From contig CALVEH010000003.1 of the NCBI GenBank assembly GCA_944326545.1, positions 207,986-271,985 of the forward strand: a DNA stretch of 64,000 bases. The letters are read 5' to 3'. Position numbers and translations under genes: made by a program. The notes beneath the pieces are model-generated. The model worked only from the letters and a program-made list of their open reading frames with translations, was not told the origin of the DNA and searched no databases. Positions 16,847 to 26,754 of this stretch are shown here, one piece after another; within the stretch, counting starts at the first letter, position 1; every line of letters begins with the position of its first letter. This stretch comes from Candidatus Gastranaerophilales bacterium. GTDB taxonomy: Bacteria > Cyanobacteriota > Vampirovibrionia > Gastranaerophilales > Gastranaerophilaceae.

Positions 16847-18206
16847 TAATGCTTTTTCATATTTGAATTTTATTCACTTTTCACAGCTTAATCTTTGGGA
16901 TTTTAAACGTTATATTTCAAAAGTTGTAAGCTCTAAATATCCTATAGTTAAGTTAGCAAATTTTATTAATGAAGAAAATAAAAAAATTAAGCCATTTGAT
17001 TTTCCAGAAGAAAAATTTGAAATTCTTGGGGTAAATAATAAAAAGGGTTTGTTTGATGCTTATATAGAGGATGGTAACAAAATAAATCAGCCATATAAAA
17101 TTGTTGAAAATGGGTTTCTTGCATACAATCCATACAGAATAAATGTTGGTTCAATAGGATTAAAAACAAAAGAACAAAAATATAAATACATAAGTCCTGC
17201 TTATGTTGTATTTAGCTGTAAAAAAGATTTATTACCTGAATTTTTGTACATTCTTTTTAGAACAGATAAATTTAATGAGCTAATAAGAGAAAATACAACA
17301 GGTTCTGTAAGACAAACATTGTCTTTTTCTTCTATGGGACAAATTCAAATACCTCTTCCCTCACTAGAAAAACAAAAAGAAATTGTAGATAGATACAATG
17401 CAAAAATAAAACTAGCAGAAGAACAAGAAAAAGAAGCCAAAAACCTTGAGCAAGAGATTGATGAAAAATTTTGTTTTATGTTGGGTATTAAAACAAATAT
17501 TCGTAAGATTAATTTGGAAAAACAAACAAAAGGAATGAGATTAATACATTTTAAAGATACGTGTAGGTGGGATTATTTTTATTTTAATGAAGGATTCGCG
17601 CTTATTGATAAATGTTTATCTGAAATCAAGTTTGATTGTGTAATATTTGAAACGATAATAAAACAACTAATTAATGGAATTGATTCAAGAAACTATATAA
17701 AAACAGGTATACCCTATTTAAGAGTTGCAAATATTAAGCCAGATCGGATATGCTTAGATGACTTAAAATATATTGGCGTGACAAATAAAAATAAAAAAGG
17801 TAGAGTGAAAAAAGGAGAAATACTTATTACCAGAAAGGGAACTTATGGCAATGCTGTAGTAGTTGATCAAGAAATGGAAGATAAGCAATGCGTAATTAGT
17901 TCTGAAGTTTTCAAAATTAGTTTAAAAAATGACAAATATCAAATTAATCCATATTTCCTATCATATTACATTAATTCAAGAATTAGTAAAATACAAATGG
18001 AAAGAGTTAAAACTCGTGGCATCATGGGTAGTCTAAGCCAAGATGCTCTAAATAGTTTAAAAATAGCTATACCAGCTATAGATGTACAAAATGAAATTGT
18101 TGATACTATTACAAAATTAAAAGCAAAAATTGAGAAATTAAATAATTTGGCAGAGCAAAATCGCCAACTTGCCCAAGAAGAATTTGAAAAGGAGTTGTTT
18201 GAATAA
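16839..18206 (+). CDS. Type I-like specificity (S) subunit with two target-recognition domains
   Basis: The first TRD ends in IPLPSLEKQKEIVDRYN and a coiled coil (AEEQEKEAKNLEQEIDEKF). The second, from RWDYFYFNEG, ends in IAIPAIDVQNEIVDTITKLK with another coiled coil. This two-half symmetry gives a bipartite target site. The ATG at 16839 overlaps the methyltransferase stop by 8 nt, favouring it over a GTG at 16821. About 455 residues. It directs both the nuclease and the methyltransferase of the preceding protein. The next gene starts at its stop codon (TAATG), so all three are coupled. Confidence 0.85.
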   Translation: MNNNAFSYLNFIHFSQLNLWDFKRYISKVVSSKYPIVKLANFINEENKKIKPFDFPEEKFEILGVNNKKGLFDAYIEDGNKINQPYKIVENGFLAYNPYRINVGSIGLKTKEQKYKYISPAYVVFSCKKDLLPEFLYILFRTDKFNELIRENTTGSVRQTLSFSSMGQIQIPLPSLEKQKEIVDRYNAKIKLAEEQEKEAKNLEQEIDEKFCFMLGIKTNIRKINLEKQTKGMRLIHFKDTCRWDYFYFNEGFALIDKCLSEIKFDCVIFETIIKQLINGIDSRNYIKTGIPYLRVANIKPDRICLDDLKYIGVTNKNKKGRVKKGEILITRKGTYGNAVVVDQEMEDKQCVISSEVFKISLKNDKYQINPYFLSYYINSRISKIQMERVKTRGIMGSLSQDALNSLKIAIPAIDVQNEIVDTITKLKAKIEKLNNLAEQNRQLAQEEFEKELFE

Positions 18207-20242
18207 TGGATTTTTATTCAATATTTTTAGATTATTTTCAAAAATGTGTTAAAGATAATTCACCAATAGTACTTGAAGAAATGATTGGGATGGCTAATGG
18301 TAAGGAACAGTCTGCTAATTCTGCATTAGAAGAATTAAGCCAAAACGGTCTTATTAATTTAAAACCTAAAATGAATGTATTTCAGCCAGGAACAAGATTA
18401 GAAAATTTTGAAAGCATAACTTTAACGGAAAAAGGGTTAAATGAAATTAAACAATTAATATCGGAATCAACAAACAATAACTCTTTCAAATTATTAAATA
18501 TTTATCTTGATAATTTTAAAAATTTAAAAAATATAAAAATTGATTGTTCAAATTTTAACAACTTTCTTCTAGTAATTGGAAACAATGCAAGTGGGAAAAG
18601 TAACATATTAGAGGCTATAAGTGCAATTTTTACTGAAGTTTACACTAGAAAAAGAATCCCAAACTTTAAATATGAATTAACCTATCAAATTAATGATAAG
18701 GAAATTACAATAGTTCGTACAAATGATTCTCCTTCATATAAATTAAATGGGAATTTTTGTACAAAACAAAAAATAATAGAAGAAGATTTATTACCATCAA
18801 AAATTATTGCTTTATATAGTGGGGAAGAAACAAGACTTTGGGAAGAATACTATGAAAAGTTTTATTTTCAATATTTGCGCGATTTAACAAGTGATACTTA
18901 TGATACTTTTGGACGGAAAATGCTTTATATTAATAAATATTATTGGAATATAGCATTGTTAATTCTGATGATATCACAAAGTAAAGAGCATACAGATTTT
19001 ATTAAAAATAAATTAAAAATAGATACGAATACTGTAAATATAAAAATTGATTTTAATATAGAGTTTTTAAAAAATAATAAAAGTAAAGAACTTAAAGGAT
19101 TTATTCATGAAATTAATCCCAATTCAGAAGATATTAAAACATATACTTTAGAAGAATTAAAAACAATTATTACGCCAGAATATGATTCAGAACATCAAAG
19201 ATACATAGAAAAGTATTCTTTAGAACAAATTTTTGAAATATTATTATATGCTTCGTTACCTAAATACAAAAGAGCTTTTAACAATATTGAAATTTTATTT
19301 AATAATGGTTTATCTATAAGATCATTAAGTGAAGGAGAAAAAAAATATATATTAATCTATACCGTAGTTGATATTTTAGCTGATGAAAAAACTTTAATTT
19401 TAATGGATGAGCCAGATGCACATATTCATGAATCAGGAAAAGAAATTATCTGTAACTTGTTTGAAAAATATTGTAGTGAATATAATCGTCAAATAATTAT
19501 AACTACTCATTCTCCAACATTAGCTCATTGTTCAGAAGATAATCATATATTAATGCTTGAGAATAATTCTGGAGTTAGTTCTATTATAGATGATAATAGG
19601 ATAGATAAAATTAAAAAACTTACGGGTGGAATTTGGACAGCAACTCAACAAAATATTTTCTTGAATTCTAACAATACACTAATACTTTTTGAAGGTATAG
19701 GAGATATTAAATATTTAAAAACAGCTTTAAAAATCTTTAAAAAAGATTTCTCAAATCTTAATAATATAGATTTTTTACCTTTTGGTGGAGCCCAAAATGC
19801 TTGTGATTATATTGCAGAATTACGAGAAATAGCAAATAATAGTAAAAAAATAATAGTTATTTTTGATAGGGATGATGAAGGTCAAAAAGGTATGAAAAAA
19901 TGTTTACCTGATGGTACCTTTGAACAAGGTAGGCTAAATACAGATACATACTTATACAATGATATAATATATTTAATGTTACCTAAAACAACAAACCACA
20001 ATGATGATAATTTTTTAATTGAAGATTATTTTTCTACTGATTTAAAGAAAAAAATTGCACAAGATAAAATTGATGAAGCAAATGGAATTTTTAATTTATA
20101 CTCCAAAGACTTAAAAGGTTATATCAAAAAAGAACTATCTAAAGAAGAATATCATACTATTGACAATATGCAAGGATTTAAAGTTTTGCTTACAAAAATA
20201 CAAAATATTATTAAAGATAACGAGACTTTAAAACAAGTTTAA
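18206..20242 (+). CDS. OLD-type ATPase-TOPRIM protein with N-terminal winged helix
   Basis: 678 residues. Residues 20-80 form a winged helix (SALEELSQNGLINLKPK). The ABC-type ATPase has Walker A GNNASGKS (125-132), signature SLSEGEKK (373-380), Walker B TLILMDEPDAH (396-406) and switch ITTHSPTLAH. The C-terminal TOPRIM-like part has LILFEG (E496) and IFDRDDEG (D554, D556), the acidic residues expected of an OLD-family nuclease. Translation is coupled to the specificity subunit. OLD-family nucleases act in Gabija, PARIS and OLD phage exclusion. A partner UvrD-like GajB is absent. The coupled position suggests it assists or backs up the restriction system. Confidence 0.85.
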   Translation: MDFYSIFLDYFQKCVKDNSPIVLEEMIGMANGKEQSANSALEELSQNGLINLKPKMNVFQPGTRLENFESITLTEKGLNEIKQLISESTNNNSFKLLNIYLDNFKNLKNIKIDCSNFNNFLLVIGNNASGKSNILEAISAIFTEVYTRKRIPNFKYELTYQINDKEITIVRTNDSPSYKLNGNFCTKQKIIEEDLLPSKIIALYSGEETRLWEEYYEKFYFQYLRDLTSDTYDTFGRKMLYINKYYWNIALLILMISQSKEHTDFIKNKLKIDTNTVNIKIDFNIEFLKNNKSKELKGFIHEINPNSEDIKTYTLEELKTIITPEYDSEHQRYIEKYSLEQIFEILLYASLPKYKRAFNNIEILFNNGLSIRSLSEGEKKYILIYTVVDILADEKTLILMDEPDAHIHESGKEIICNLFEKYCSEYNRQIIITTHSPTLAHCSEDNHILMLENNSGVSSIIDDNRIDKIKKLTGGIWTATQQNIFLNSNNTLILFEGIGDIKYLKTALKIFKKDFSNLNNIDFLPFGGAQNACDYIAELREIANNSKKIIVIFDRDDEGQKGMKKCLPDGTFEQGRLNTDTYLYNDIIYLMLPKTTNHNDDNFLIEDYFSTDLKKKIAQDKIDEANGIFNLYSKDLKGYIKKELSKEEYHTIDNMQGFKVLLTKIQNIIKDNETLKQV

Positions 20243-20310
20243 TTCTAATTATTAAATATTAGGGAATCACTTTAGTAAATTTAGATATTAAATAAATTTG
20301 AGTTTAACCA

Positions 20311-21447
20311 ATGATAAATGACAAGCTAAGTAATTTAATAAAAGAAATAAAAACTATTACTGGCAATGATTTTTGTCTCGAACTTAGCAAAATTAAGATA
20401 AAGGATAATTATTTTTTAACAAGAATTCAAACTTCAGAACTTTTTAAAAAATATACATTAGATAAAGTAAAACGTCTTTATGATACTTATAAAGATGATG
20501 CTTATCAAAAAAAGATTATTTTAGAAGATATTAAAAAACTGTTTTTTAATAATTGGGATGGAGCTTATTCTGAATTAACCGCATATGATTTACTAAATTT
20601 AATTTTTGATAATCCATGTAAAATTCAAATTAATAATATAAAAAAAGAACATACTTTAGCAAAACATTGTAAGAATTCAGAAGTTTCTGATATTGATGGA
20701 TATTTAGAAGATGTAATTTGTTTTTTTGAAGTAAAAACACTTAGGTCTCGCTTATATGAATTGATAAATAAATTAAAAAGTGAATTGGAGTCTCGCAGTG
20801 AAAATGAGTGTTTTATTATTCAATCTGACTATCCATTATCGATAGAAATAAGTAGTGATAAATCATACTCAGCATTAAAAAACGAAATCCTTAATGCCAA
20901 GCGGAATAAAGAAAGATCTTTATCATCCAAAACAATCAGAGGGCTATTTTTTAGATTTTATTATGAAAGACAACCTGTCTTAATTGAAAGTCATAATTGT
21001 GAAACTAACTATCAAATGGCCAAAAGATTAGAGACATTACCATTGAATCAATATAAACAGTATGTTGATGGACAATTTATAAAAGCTTATGTCTGTAATG
21101 GGCTTAATTTGAATAATAATTTAATATGCAATGAAGAATTTTTTAGAGCATTAGCAAGACGCGTTTTTTGCAGATTAACAAAAGTAGAAGATGTATTTGA
21201 CGATAATTCAGAATTATCAACAGCATTTATTGCTAAACATTTAAGTGGATTGTTGTTTATCGTTGATTTATCTGCAAATATTCAAAAGAAAATAGATAAT
21301 CCAAAAGATTTATATGAAGTTTATTTGTATTCAAACCCTAACGCAGAATTTACTAATAGATTAATGGGTTTTATAAATTTTCAGTCTAATTTAAATATGA
21401 AAAACATTAAAAATACTTGTGATGACTTTGAATATGATAACTATTAA
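20311..21447 (+). CDS. PD-(D/E)XK-like nuclease candidate in defence operon
   Basis: 378 residues without a family I can name. The segment SELTAYDLLNLI (E88), VSDIDGYL (D127) and FFEVKTL (E140-x-K142) has the spacing of a PD-(D/E)XK active site. The remainder is helical and acidic, with a lysine-rich central part. It begins 68 nt after the OLD gene and lacks a clear RBS. The most cautious reading is a nuclease of a defence operon with the preceding ATPase. Confidence 0.65.
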   Translation: MINDKLSNLIKEIKTITGNDFCLELSKIKIKDNYFLTRIQTSELFKKYTLDKVKRLYDTYKDDAYQKKIILEDIKKLFFNNWDGAYSELTAYDLLNLIFDNPCKIQINNIKKEHTLAKHCKNSEVSDIDGYLEDVICFFEVKTLRSRLYELINKLKSELESRSENECFIIQSDYPLSIEISSDKSYSALKNEILNAKRNKERSLSSKTIRGLFFRFYYERQPVLIESHNCETNYQMAKRLETLPLNQYKQYVDGQFIKAYVCNGLNLNNNLICNEEFFRALARRVFCRLTKVEDVFDDNSELSTAFIAKHLSGLLFIVDLSANIQKKIDNPKDLYEVYLYSNPNAEFTNRLMGFINFQSNLNMKNIKNTCDDFEYDNY

Positions 21448-21493
21448 TATATTGTTGTGAGGAAGTTGATTATAACAAATTTAAAAGAAAACT

Positions 21494-22255
21494 ATGAGCT
21501 GTAAATTTTGTAGACAAGAAAAGAAATTAATAAAAGCACATATTATTCCAAGAAATTTTTATTTAGCAAGAAAAAATGACAAATATATATGCATTAATTC
21601 TAGAACTGGGGAATATACCTATCAACAGCAGGGTGGGTATGATTCGAATATTTTATGTGGGGATTGTGATAACCATACCTTAGGAGAATTTGATAAAGAA
21701 GGTTATAGAGTTTTATTTGGTGATTTTAATAAATATCAATATGTACAAACCTATCCTCAAGGTAAAATTTATCAGCTTGATAGTAACAATTTTGATTATA
21801 CAAAACTTCGAAATTTTTTTATTTCAATTCTGTGGCGAGCTTCTATCTCTCAATTAGAAGAATGGTCAAATATAAATCTTGGAGGCTATGAAAGAAAAGC
21901 ACTTAATATATTAAAAGGAAAAAGAGAGTATCCAGAGCTATTCAAAATTTTAATCTACAAAAATAGTCTTACCGAAGACATAAATCAAGAAGTTCTTATT
22001 GTAAAGGGAAAAACTTCAAAATATAAAAAATATGTCATTCAAATGGCAGGCTATCGTGTTGAGGTTATGGTTGATTCAACGAGAATTACCAATAAATATA
22101 AGTTGCAATATGAAACATATTTTTTAAATCCTACTTATGCCCATATTATTGAAACTCCTGAAGTTTCAAAACGAATAAAACAAGAATATAATATTAGAAT
22201 GAGAAAATTATACGAAAAAGGGTTTGTCCCACCAAAACCACCTGGTGTATATTAA
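21494..22255 (+). CDS. HNH-like zinc-binding protein
   Basis: 253 residues. The N-terminus has CKFC (C3, C6), AHIIPRNFY (H16) and LCGDCDN (C55, C58), a treble-clef arrangement seen in HNH-type nucleases. The rest is unassigned. It may be a DNA nuclease, or only a zinc-binding protein, since the second His/Asn of a full HNH motif is not clear. It follows the preceding gene by 46 bp on the same strand. Confidence 0.6.
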   Translation: MSCKFCRQEKKLIKAHIIPRNFYLARKNDKYICINSRTGEYTYQQQGGYDSNILCGDCDNHTLGEFDKEGYRVLFGDFNKYQYVQTYPQGKIYQLDSNNFDYTKLRNFFISILWRASISQLEEWSNINLGGYERKALNILKGKREYPELFKILIYKNSLTEDINQEVLIVKGKTSKYKKYVIQMAGYRVEVMVDSTRITNKYKLQYETYFLNPTYAHIIETPEVSKRIKQEYNIRMRKLYEKGFVPPKPPGVY

Positions 22256-22284
22256 ATAACTTGACTAGCGATGATGTTTAAGTG

Positions 22285-22578
22285 ATGAATACGACACCTA
22301 GAAAAGGAGGTCGTCTGGAAGAAAGTTTTGTTGTAAACAAGAAAGAATTTGAGTTTTTAAAAACACTATCAGAAGATATTTATAACACAATCATTGTAGT
22401 CGATTATTTTGTATCAAATCCGTCAAATATAGAAGAATTGTGGAATCTTTCACCAATTATAAAAAGTCTAAGGAAAGATTCTGATAAGTTGAGTACATTT
22501 TTTATTAACTATAGAACTGAAGATTCTATCTCTGATGAGTCTTTAAGCTTTGGGATAAAATATGATTCTAAAAAATAA
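22285..22578 (+). CDS. Small acidic protein, unknown
   Basis: About 97 residues (MNTTPRKGGRLEESFVVNKK start), no recognised domain. It starts 29 nt after the HNH-like gene, with no strong RBS. Its tail overlaps the next gene by 17 nt. Its place at the end of the defence operon suggests a small accessory or inhibitory protein, without direct support. Confidence 0.45.
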   Translation: MNTTPRKGGRLEESFVVNKKEFEFLKTLSEDIYNTIIVVDYFVSNPSNIEELWNLSPIIKSLRKDSDKLSTFFINYRTEDSISDESLSFGIKYDSKK

Positions 22579-22795
22579 ACTTACTCGTGAGACTTTAGAA
22601 ATAACCTACCCAGAATTTAGAAAAAAATTTGCTGCAGATATACAAACAGCTTTTGAAAGTTATCGCAGAACACAATTAAATAAGTATTCTTATAACTTTA
22701 AAGATGACAACTCAATGGAATACAATTTCTACTTCCAATTACAATGGGACTTTAATCACTTTGGAAATTCTAATTGGTATATTGAGAAAATGTGA
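22562..22795 (+). CDS. Small aromatic-rich protein, unknown
   Basis: 77 residues, beginning inside the previous gene. The sequence has EITYPEFRKKFAADIQTAFE and a Tyr/Phe/Trp-rich C-terminus. No signal peptide or known motif. It ends 2 bp before the convergent HNH gene. Coding is plausible from length and composition only. Confidence 0.4.
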   Translation: MILKNKLTRETLEITYPEFRKKFAADIQTAFESYRRTQLNKYSYNFKDDNSMEYNFYFQLQWDFNHFGNSNWYIEKM

Positions 22796-22797
22796 TA

Positions 22798-23956
22798 TTA
22801 CTTGATAAAAATATTTTCTCTATGGTATTTTATATATTTTTTTTGCTTATCAGAAACAATGCTTATACAACTATCTTCATTTATATTTACAAGAGCCTGT
22901 TCCTTCTCATTTAATTCTTTTGAAATTAAAATTTTTCCATTATCATCAAATGAAATTAAACCTTTATCAAACAAAGCATCATGCATTGAACAAAGTAATA
23001 ATATATTTGCATCATCTAGTTTTTCAAAATTGTCAGATTTTGCCCAAGGTTTAATATGACTTGCTATTAATAATCTATTATGACTTAGCCCACAAATTTC
23101 GCACTTACCTTTTCTTTTAATAATATCCTCTCTTAGTTTTGAATGACCAAGACGGACTTTTATTAAAGCTTGTTTTTCTGTTTCTTTTTCTTCTGAACGT
23201 TCAATTTCTTCTATTATTTTTTTATTTTCTCTTTCCTTGAAAGTATTAATAAATTTACTAAATTGAAAATTATTTAATTCATATTTATTACTTTGGTTTA
23301 TATCTATACCCCATTCCGGTTCAGATTTTAATCCTTCATAATCCTTATCTTTAAGAATATTCCATTTGCCTGTATTCCATTCTGATGTTGGGATTAAATA
23401 TAAACTCATAGGTTGTTCATTTTGCCATTCCACAAGGGCAATTAAAATATTATCTGATAATTCAGGGATTTCTGATTTGGTTACGAATGTATAATTTTTA
23501 TTATAAGTTCTACATTTTAATAAATATTTGTTATTACTAAGGTTTATCTCATAAAACGAATTTTTTAGACTTTTATATTCAATATCGTTTTTTGATAACT
23601 GCTTTTTTAAAAACTCGTTTGATATTTTATTTTTATAGATAGTTGCACTATCAGTTGCACTATCATTATTCAATAAATACTTTCTATTTACAAAAATTTT
23701 AAATTGTTTTAATGCAGAAATAACTACATTATGTGATTTAGCACCAAGCTTGGATTTTGCCCCAGAAGGTTCATATAAATTTATTATTGAATCAATATTT
23801 TCGGCAAGTTGTTCCCAAGTAATGTTTTCAATCTCGCAAACAAAATCTATTCTTTTTTTTATAGTCATATACAGTGCTTGGATTCCCTGAAGGAGTTGTT
23901 ATTTTATAACCTTGTTTTATTAAAAATTCTTGAAAACTTGATTTTATATTATCCAT
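22798..23956 (-). pseudogene. HNH endonuclease gene, frameshifted at an A8 tract
   Basis: The ATG at 23954-23956 has TAGGAATG upstream and reads MDNIKSSFQEFLIKQGYKIT, then TPSGNPSTVYDYKK. At the minus-strand A8 run (23853-23860) the frame ends shortly after. The -1 alternative continues with KKRIDFVCEIENITWEQLAE, a natural continuation, to the end. The downstream half (356 residues from an ATG at 23868) has the HNH motif: C256, C259 (KGKCEICG), H271 (ASHIKPWAK), N288, C293 and H296. It lies 16 bp after the DUF262-HNH gene. It is a frameshifted pseudogene, a homopolymer sequencing error or a phase-variable gene. Confidence 0.75.
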
Positions 23957-23972
23957 TCAAAACATTCCTACA

Positions 23973-25784
23973 TCATATTGAGTAATAATAATTTTTAATT
24001 TTTTCTGCCATCATTTTGCGACGATTTTGCAAGAATGTTTCATAATCACAGGCTTGCATTGTATAAATACTTTCAGGGATACAATTGATTTTTAGATTAT
24101 TCGTTAAATCATGTTCATTCAAGATTGTACCAACGCAACATTGACCTTTTATGCATTGTTCCTTTGCTTTAGCAAAATATTCATTTGGAGCTTTTTTCCC
24201 AATGGAAATATTTACACCTGTATCAAGATAAGTATAGTTCGCAACTTGATTATATTTTGCTTTATCTTTATATCCATTTTGTTTCAAATATTCTTTTGGA
24301 AAAATGTGATGTACATCACCCATAACCGAAATTAAATCAGCAACTTTTGTTGTATTTGAAAATAACGAAGCTTCAGCATTCCATACTTGTGCAGCGATAT
24401 AAGTATTAAAATATGGACTATTAATAGAAGATGTCTCTAAATTCTGTACTAAACCAACTGTCCAAAATGTTTCAGATAATTCAGCTTCTTCTACTTCCTT
24501 AAAATATTCCTTAAATCCTTTTGTTGCTATGCTTCTTAGATCTTTATCCATTTGAGACTCAGGAGAGCCTATGTATCTACTTGTCAATGTCGACATAATA
24601 AACCATTTTTGGACAAGACGTTTTACTTCTATTTTATCAATATCTTTTGAATTACTTAGAAGTAAATACAATGTATATGCAAAATCTAAAGTCATTTGAG
24701 AATTTAGTAATTTTTCGCTTATAAATCCACAAGCTTTTATTGCAAGTACAAAGTTTTTAAAATTATATTCGTTCATAAAATTTTTAACGCCTGCTGTTAA
24801 CTTGGCAAAACTTTCATCAGCAATTTCTTCTTTGTATGTTCTTGTTTCAAAATCTCTACCTGAAAGCAAACTTACTAAATCACCTAATTTACCTCTACCA
24901 AATTTATGCATTAAGCAAACTCGCAACATATCATTATATTCAGGATCATAGATTGCTTCTTTATCATCTTTTAACCATTTTAATAAACTTGCAAATTCGG
25001 ATTTCATAAATTCATCATCTGTTGCCGATAATTTTTCATAAAAATTAGGGTCAACAGCTAAGTGACAGAAATAATCAATTGCTTTTCTAAGAATATTGCC
25101 ACCATATTTTGAGTCAGCAGCAATTTTTGACATTGCGAAGTCTGCTTCATTCAGACGTTTACCTTGAGAGTTGATTCTTACAAATATTTCAGTAACTTCA
25201 TTTATATCCAAGTCAGGAACTAAAATAATTGTACCCATTTGACAAGTCCTGATATCAAATAATTTTTGAATGGCCTTACTAACTATGTCACTTGATGCAT
25301 CTGGATTATTATTCATATATTCTTGAATATAACTATAAGAACTAAAATCAGGTTTAAAAACTACTGAAATATCTGGAATCCAATTTTTACTTTTTACATG
25401 AGCAGGAGTTTGAACGGCAAAACGTTCTTCATCATCTTTAGCTAAAGGATTAAACGCTATTTTATATGCTTTTTGTTCGTAGTCCTCTGTTAGAATTTGT
25501 TGTCCGGCAAGTGCAGTCATTAAAGCAGTAACACGTTGCTGTCCATCAATTAATATTTTTGTTCCGCCCGCTTCTCTGCCATCTTTTAAGCGTACAGTTG
25601 GATTTTGCCATATGATTAAATATCCCGTTGGATAACCATTATACAAAGAATCAATCAAATCTCTTACGTTCTTAGGTTTCCAAACAAATGGCCTTTGAAT
25701 TTCAGGAATAGAAATTTCACCGCTATTAATAAAACCTAATATGTTATCTACTGAATATTGTGCAACAGAATATTTATTAACCAT
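23973..25784 (-). CDS. DUF262 family protein with C-terminal HNH motif (GmrSD-like)
   Basis: 603 residues. The DUF262 domain has IPEIQRPFVW (26-35), YNGYPTGYL and the nucleotide-associated IDGQQR (79-84). The middle is helical, with VRINSQGKRLNEADFAMSKI. A C-terminal HNH-like motif is VHHIFPKEYL (491-500) followed by ANYTYLD. DUF262 with a nuclease domain occurs in GmrSD and related type IV restriction enzymes, which cut modified phage DNA. Here the nuclease domain is in the same chain, so a separate DUF1524 subunit is not needed. RBS AAGGAG lies before the ATG. The frameshifted HNH gene is downstream. Confidence 0.85.
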   Translation of the reverse strand: MVNKYSVAQYSVDNILGFINSGEISIPEIQRPFVWKPKNVRDLIDSLYNGYPTGYLIIWQNPTVRLKDGREAGGTKILIDGQQRVTALMTALAGQQILTEDYEQKAYKIAFNPLAKDDEERFAVQTPAHVKSKNWIPDISVVFKPDFSSYSYIQEYMNNNPDASSDIVSKAIQKLFDIRTCQMGTIILVPDLDINEVTEIFVRINSQGKRLNEADFAMSKIAADSKYGGNILRKAIDYFCHLAVDPNFYEKLSATDDEFMKSEFASLLKWLKDDKEAIYDPEYNDMLRVCLMHKFGRGKLGDLVSLLSGRDFETRTYKEEIADESFAKLTAGVKNFMNEYNFKNFVLAIKACGFISEKLLNSQMTLDFAYTLYLLLSNSKDIDKIEVKRLVQKWFIMSTLTSRYIGSPESQMDKDLRSIATKGFKEYFKEVEEAELSETFWTVGLVQNLETSSINSPYFNTYIAAQVWNAEASLFSNTTKVADLISVMGDVHHIFPKEYLKQNGYKDKAKYNQVANYTYLDTGVNISIGKKAPNEYFAKAKEQCIKGQCCVGTILNEHDLTNNLKINCIPESIYTMQACDYETFLQNRRKMMAEKIKNYYYSI

Positions 25785-26010
25785 ACTTAACTCCTTTTAT
25801 ACAAGAGTATCACAAAGCAAATTTGAATAATACAAGCATAGTAAAAAAGGAATTTTTTAGTTTTTTATCGTTAGTTATGTACAAAAAATAAGTACAAAAT
25901 GCCAACATAAACCAAGAGTGCGAAATATTAAAAAGAATTAACAGGAGAAACTTATCGATACACATTCTTACTGCTTTTTTATAAAATATCAAAATAAATA
26001 AGGTTGAATT

Positions 26011-26682
26011 ATGAATTATAAATTAAGATTTATTGATATTGCATTATTGTTATGTTTAATTGTTTCTATATTTATCTTTATTCAAGGCCTGTTTGCCTTT
26101 ATTAGTCCTAATTTTATATTCTGCATTTTAGCAGTAATGCCTTGTTTTATATTACTCTTTATCAGATTTGTTGCTTTAAGATACAACTGGAACAAGGTAC
26201 TAACCAATATTATTATCGTGTTTATTGTTATAAGTACTTTGTTATATTGGCTTATACTTGAATTTATTCTTCATATTCAGTATTTCCCTTCTAAACTTAA
26301 TTACCAAAATTCACTAAATACATTAAAAAAAAGAGAAGGTATTGAAAAATTAGCACATTTCCCTAAAAAAATTCCATCACAAGCTCAAAATTATTTTATG
26401 CAAATAGAAAACTCCTTTGATGGCTATGATATGGACTATTTAAGCTTTGAGATTGACAAGCCGTATATTGATAAAACATTCAATTATTACCAAAAGGACT
26501 GTTCTGTTATAGATACATATAGGAATTTGTATGATAAAGGAATAAGAATTTATATAAACTTTTTAAATGATAACGATAAAATTTGTTTATTAAAAAAAGA
26601 ATCTCAAGATGAAAATTATACATCTGGTATAATATTTGGACATAAGAATAATAAAATCTATTTTTTCTATTCAATTGACTGA
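26011..26682 (+). CDS. Membrane protein paralogue 1 with extracytoplasmic domain
   Basis: 223 residues with three hydrophobic segments in the first 90 residues, then a soluble domain with FPKKIPSQAQNYFMQIENSF, YLSFEIDKPYID and NKIYFFYSID. The soluble part resembles that of the next gene (FPQEIPTNATNYYFQLEDSF; NTIYFFFTNF). It has a weak AAGG site. Function unknown, apparently a small tandem family in this genome. Confidence 0.75.
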   Translation: MNYKLRFIDIALLLCLIVSIFIFIQGLFAFISPNFIFCILAVMPCFILLFIRFVALRYNWNKVLTNIIIVFIVISTLLYWLILEFILHIQYFPSKLNYQNSLNTLKKREGIEKLAHFPKKIPSQAQNYFMQIENSFDGYDMDYLSFEIDKPYIDKTFNYYQKDCSVIDTYRNLYDKGIRIYINFLNDNDKICLLKKESQDENYTSGIIFGHKNNKIYFFYSID

Positions 26683-26719
26683 TAATTTTTAACCAAATAC
26701 AAAATACAAATTTAGATTA

Positions 26720-26748
26720 TTTACAGATAATTAAAAATTTTATATATT
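26720..26748 (+). promoter_or_regulatory. Promoter for membrane protein paralogue 2, leaderless geometry
   Basis: TTTACA (26720-26725), a 17-bp spacer, then TATATT (26743-26748) end 6 nt before the ATG at 26755. No Shine-Dalgarno is present. The start codon coincides with the expected transcription start, so a leaderless mRNA is likely. Confidence 0.6.
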
Positions 26749-26754
26749 TATACA

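Noticed and set aside
14483..18206. Classical type I restriction system
   Set aside because: There is no HsdR motor protein; the nuclease is fused to the methyltransferase, so BcgI-type is a better fit.
18206..20242. Gabija GajA
   Set aside because: No GajB helicase follows; only OLD-family class can be claimed.
25810..25992. Minus-strand hydrophobic 60-residue ORF
   Set aside because: AT-rich spacer with no RBS; hydrophobic composition is expected by chance.
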